Program-made: the position numbers and the translations under genes | Source: Chakrabartia godavariana | GTDB taxonomy: Bacteria > Pseudomonadota > Alphaproteobacteria > Sphingomonadales > Sphingomonadaceae | Assembly: GCA_005518185.1 (NCBI GenBank) | Contig: RKSN01000001.1 | Coordinates: 620,501 to 684,500, forward strand | DNA: 64,000 bases | Direction: 5' to 3' | Notes under the pieces: generated by a model | What the model saw: only the letters and a program-made list of their open reading frames with translations | Told to the model about the DNA's origin: nothing | The model's database searches: none | In this document: positions 63,024 through 64,000 of the stretch, piece after piece | How the letters are laid out: each line of letters starts with the position of its first letter | Position numbering within the stretch: the stretch's first letter is position 1

Positions 63024-63500
63024 ATGGCTTCGCATGACAAAGTCCCGATGCTTGAGGAAGGCTATCGCAAGCTGGGCGACGAGCTGCAGCGCCTGAAGGA
63101 AGAGCGTCCGCAGATCGTGGACGCGATTGAAGAAGCGCGCGCGCATGGCGACCTTTCCGAAAACGCGGAATATCACGCCGCCAAGGAACGTCAGGGCCAG
63201 GTTGAGGCGACCATCGCCCATATTGAGGACCAGCTGGCCCGCGCGCAGATCATCGACCCGAAGACGCTTTCGGGCGACCGCGTGATGTTTGGCGCGACCG
63301 TCACCCTGCTCGATGAGGATGACAAGGAAATCCGCTACCAGATCGTGGGGCAGGTTGAGGCCGACGCCAAGGCGGGGCGGATTTCGTACAACTCCCCGCT
63401 CGGCAAGGCGCTGATCGGTCGCAAGGTCGAGGACGAAATCGAAGTGACCGTCCCGTCGGGCGACAAATATTATCAGGTCGCAAAGGTCGAGTTCATCTAA
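63024..63500 (+). CDS. greA: Transcription elongation factor GreA
   Basis: 158 residues. N-terminal coiled coil (about 1-75) with the acidic tip in [20 protein letters not shown], then the FKBP-like domain with [21 protein letters not shown]. It rescues backtracked RNA polymerase. carAB-greA is a common alphaproteobacterial order. Confidence 0.97.
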   Translation: MASHDKVPMLEEGYRKLGDELQRLKEERPQIVDAIEEARAHGDLSENAEYHAAKERQGQVEATIAHIEDQLARAQIIDPKTLSGDRVMFGATVTLLDEDDKEIRYQIVGQVEADAKAGRISYNSPLGKALIGRKVEDEIEVTVPSGDKYYQVAKVEFI

Positions 63501-64000
63501 GTGCAGGGCGGCCCTGCCGGTCCCGCACTTCGTGTCATCACCGGGCTGACGGTTGTCGCCTGGGTTTTGCAGATGCTGTTCTGGCCGCTCGAAAACGCGG
63601 CGCTTGTCGCGGGCTTCGTCCCGGCGCGCTTCGTGCTGGATGCGCCTGCGCTGGATGTCGTGCCTGTCTGGCTGACGCCGCTGACGGCAACGCTGGTCCA
63701 TGGTGGTGTCCTGCACCTGACGATGAACCTCGTGACATTCTGGTATTGCGGAAAGCTCGTGGAGCATTTCCTCGGCTCATCGGGTCTGTTGATCCTCTAT
63801 CTGGTGGGTGCCTATGCGTCCGCCGGGCTCCATTATGCCTTCAACAGCGGTGAGCCGATGCCGATGATCGGCGCGAGCGGCGCGATTTCGGCCGTTATCG
63901 GTGCCTATGCGATGCTGTTCAGCACATCCGAGGCGAAGAGCTGGGGGCCGATTTCGGCCGAATGGATGCGCGCGCTCTGGCTTATGGTCGGGTGGGTCGG
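63501..64000 (+). CDS. Rhomboid-family intramembrane serine protease, partial
   Basis: About 166 residues to the right edge, translated from GTG 63501, which begins the base after the greA stop. HGGVLHLTMNLVTFW (HGxxxHxxxN) and the active-site GASGAIS with the catalytic Ser are visible, with several transmembrane helices. The second catalytic residue, His in the last helices, lies beyond the edge. An alternative start is the ATG at about residue 25. Confidence 0.9.
   Translation, partial: MQGGPAGPALRVITGLTVVAWVLQMLFWPLENAALVAGFVPARFVLDAPALDVVPVWLTPLTATLVHGGVLHLTMNLVTFWYCGKLVEHFLGSSGLLILYLVGAYASAGLHYAFNSGEPMPMIGASGAISAVIGAYAMLFSTSEAKSWGPISAEWMRALWLMVGWV

Overview
The window is a GC-rich (roughly two-thirds G+C by eye), densely coded alphaproteobacterial chromosome segment with about 58 protein genes and one tRNA gene. 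Several things point to Sphingomonadales (Sphingomonadaceae-like), although no rRNA is present to prove it: the order ppiD-trpE / trpG-trpD-trpC, tpiA-secG-pyrG, a plant/alphaproteobacterial-type gshA, a LigAB-type extradiol dioxygenase, sdhCDA without a recognisable neighbouring sdhB, and many short palindromic repeats, some of them read through in frame. Nearly everything is core housekeeping. I see no prophage, integrative element, CRISPR array or insertion-sequence transposase.

Layout. 1-7664: tryptophan genes on the minus strand (ppiD, trpE, a secreted alpha/beta hydrolase, then trpG-trpD-trpC; trpC runs off the left edge). 7796-10726: tpiA, secG, pyrG. 10864-15160: gshA, prmA, a small protein, a MarR-type regulator and an SDR. 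15262-19984: sdhC-sdhD-sdhA, a small membrane protein and class I fumarase. 19999-24786: an accessory stretch with a GIY-YIG protein, palindromic repeats, a frameshifted DMT transporter, a catalytic-domain-only NucS-like nuclease, a serine hydrolase and an M20 amidohydrolase. 24924-30270: an HHH protein with a histone-H1-like linker, an EnvC-like protein, ctpA, dsbB, coq7, a small secreted protein, tRNA-Pro and a quinol monooxygenase. 30387-34506: yajC-secD-secF and a glycosyltransferase. 34647-42626: bamD-recN-ligA(DNA ligase), xseB-ispA-coaD, a periplasmic cyclophilin and queA. 42675-47944: a membrane protein, an SDR, an ABC-F ATPase, an extradiol dioxygenase pair and a GNAT enzyme, lying between queA and tgt. 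48009-50260: tgt, a secreted protein and a periplasmic peroxiredoxin. 50490-53122: rpsM-rpsK-rpoA-rplQ. 53408-58292 (minus): yqeY, a second GIY-YIG gene, dnaG, rpoD. 58428-64000: carA-carB-greA and a rhomboid protease cut by the right edge.

Tight coupling is common: four-base or one-base stop/start overlaps link trpG/trpD/trpC, ppiD/trpE, sdhD/sdhA, dsbB/coq7, recN/ligA, ispA/coaD, cyclophilin/queA, GIY-YIG/dnaG and carA/carB.

The most unusual signal is the set of REPIN-like elements (pairs of inverted palindromes, at least four two-arm families plus two simple hairpins). One copy is inserted in frame inside trpD. Both GIY-YIG genes in the window are directly bordered by such elements, and the last 40 or so residues of one of them are encoded by repeat sequence. 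Other points of interest are a run of hairpins between rpoA and rplQ, an inverted-repeat operator candidate upstream of the dioxygenase genes, and a pair of paralogous four-cysteine secreted proteins.
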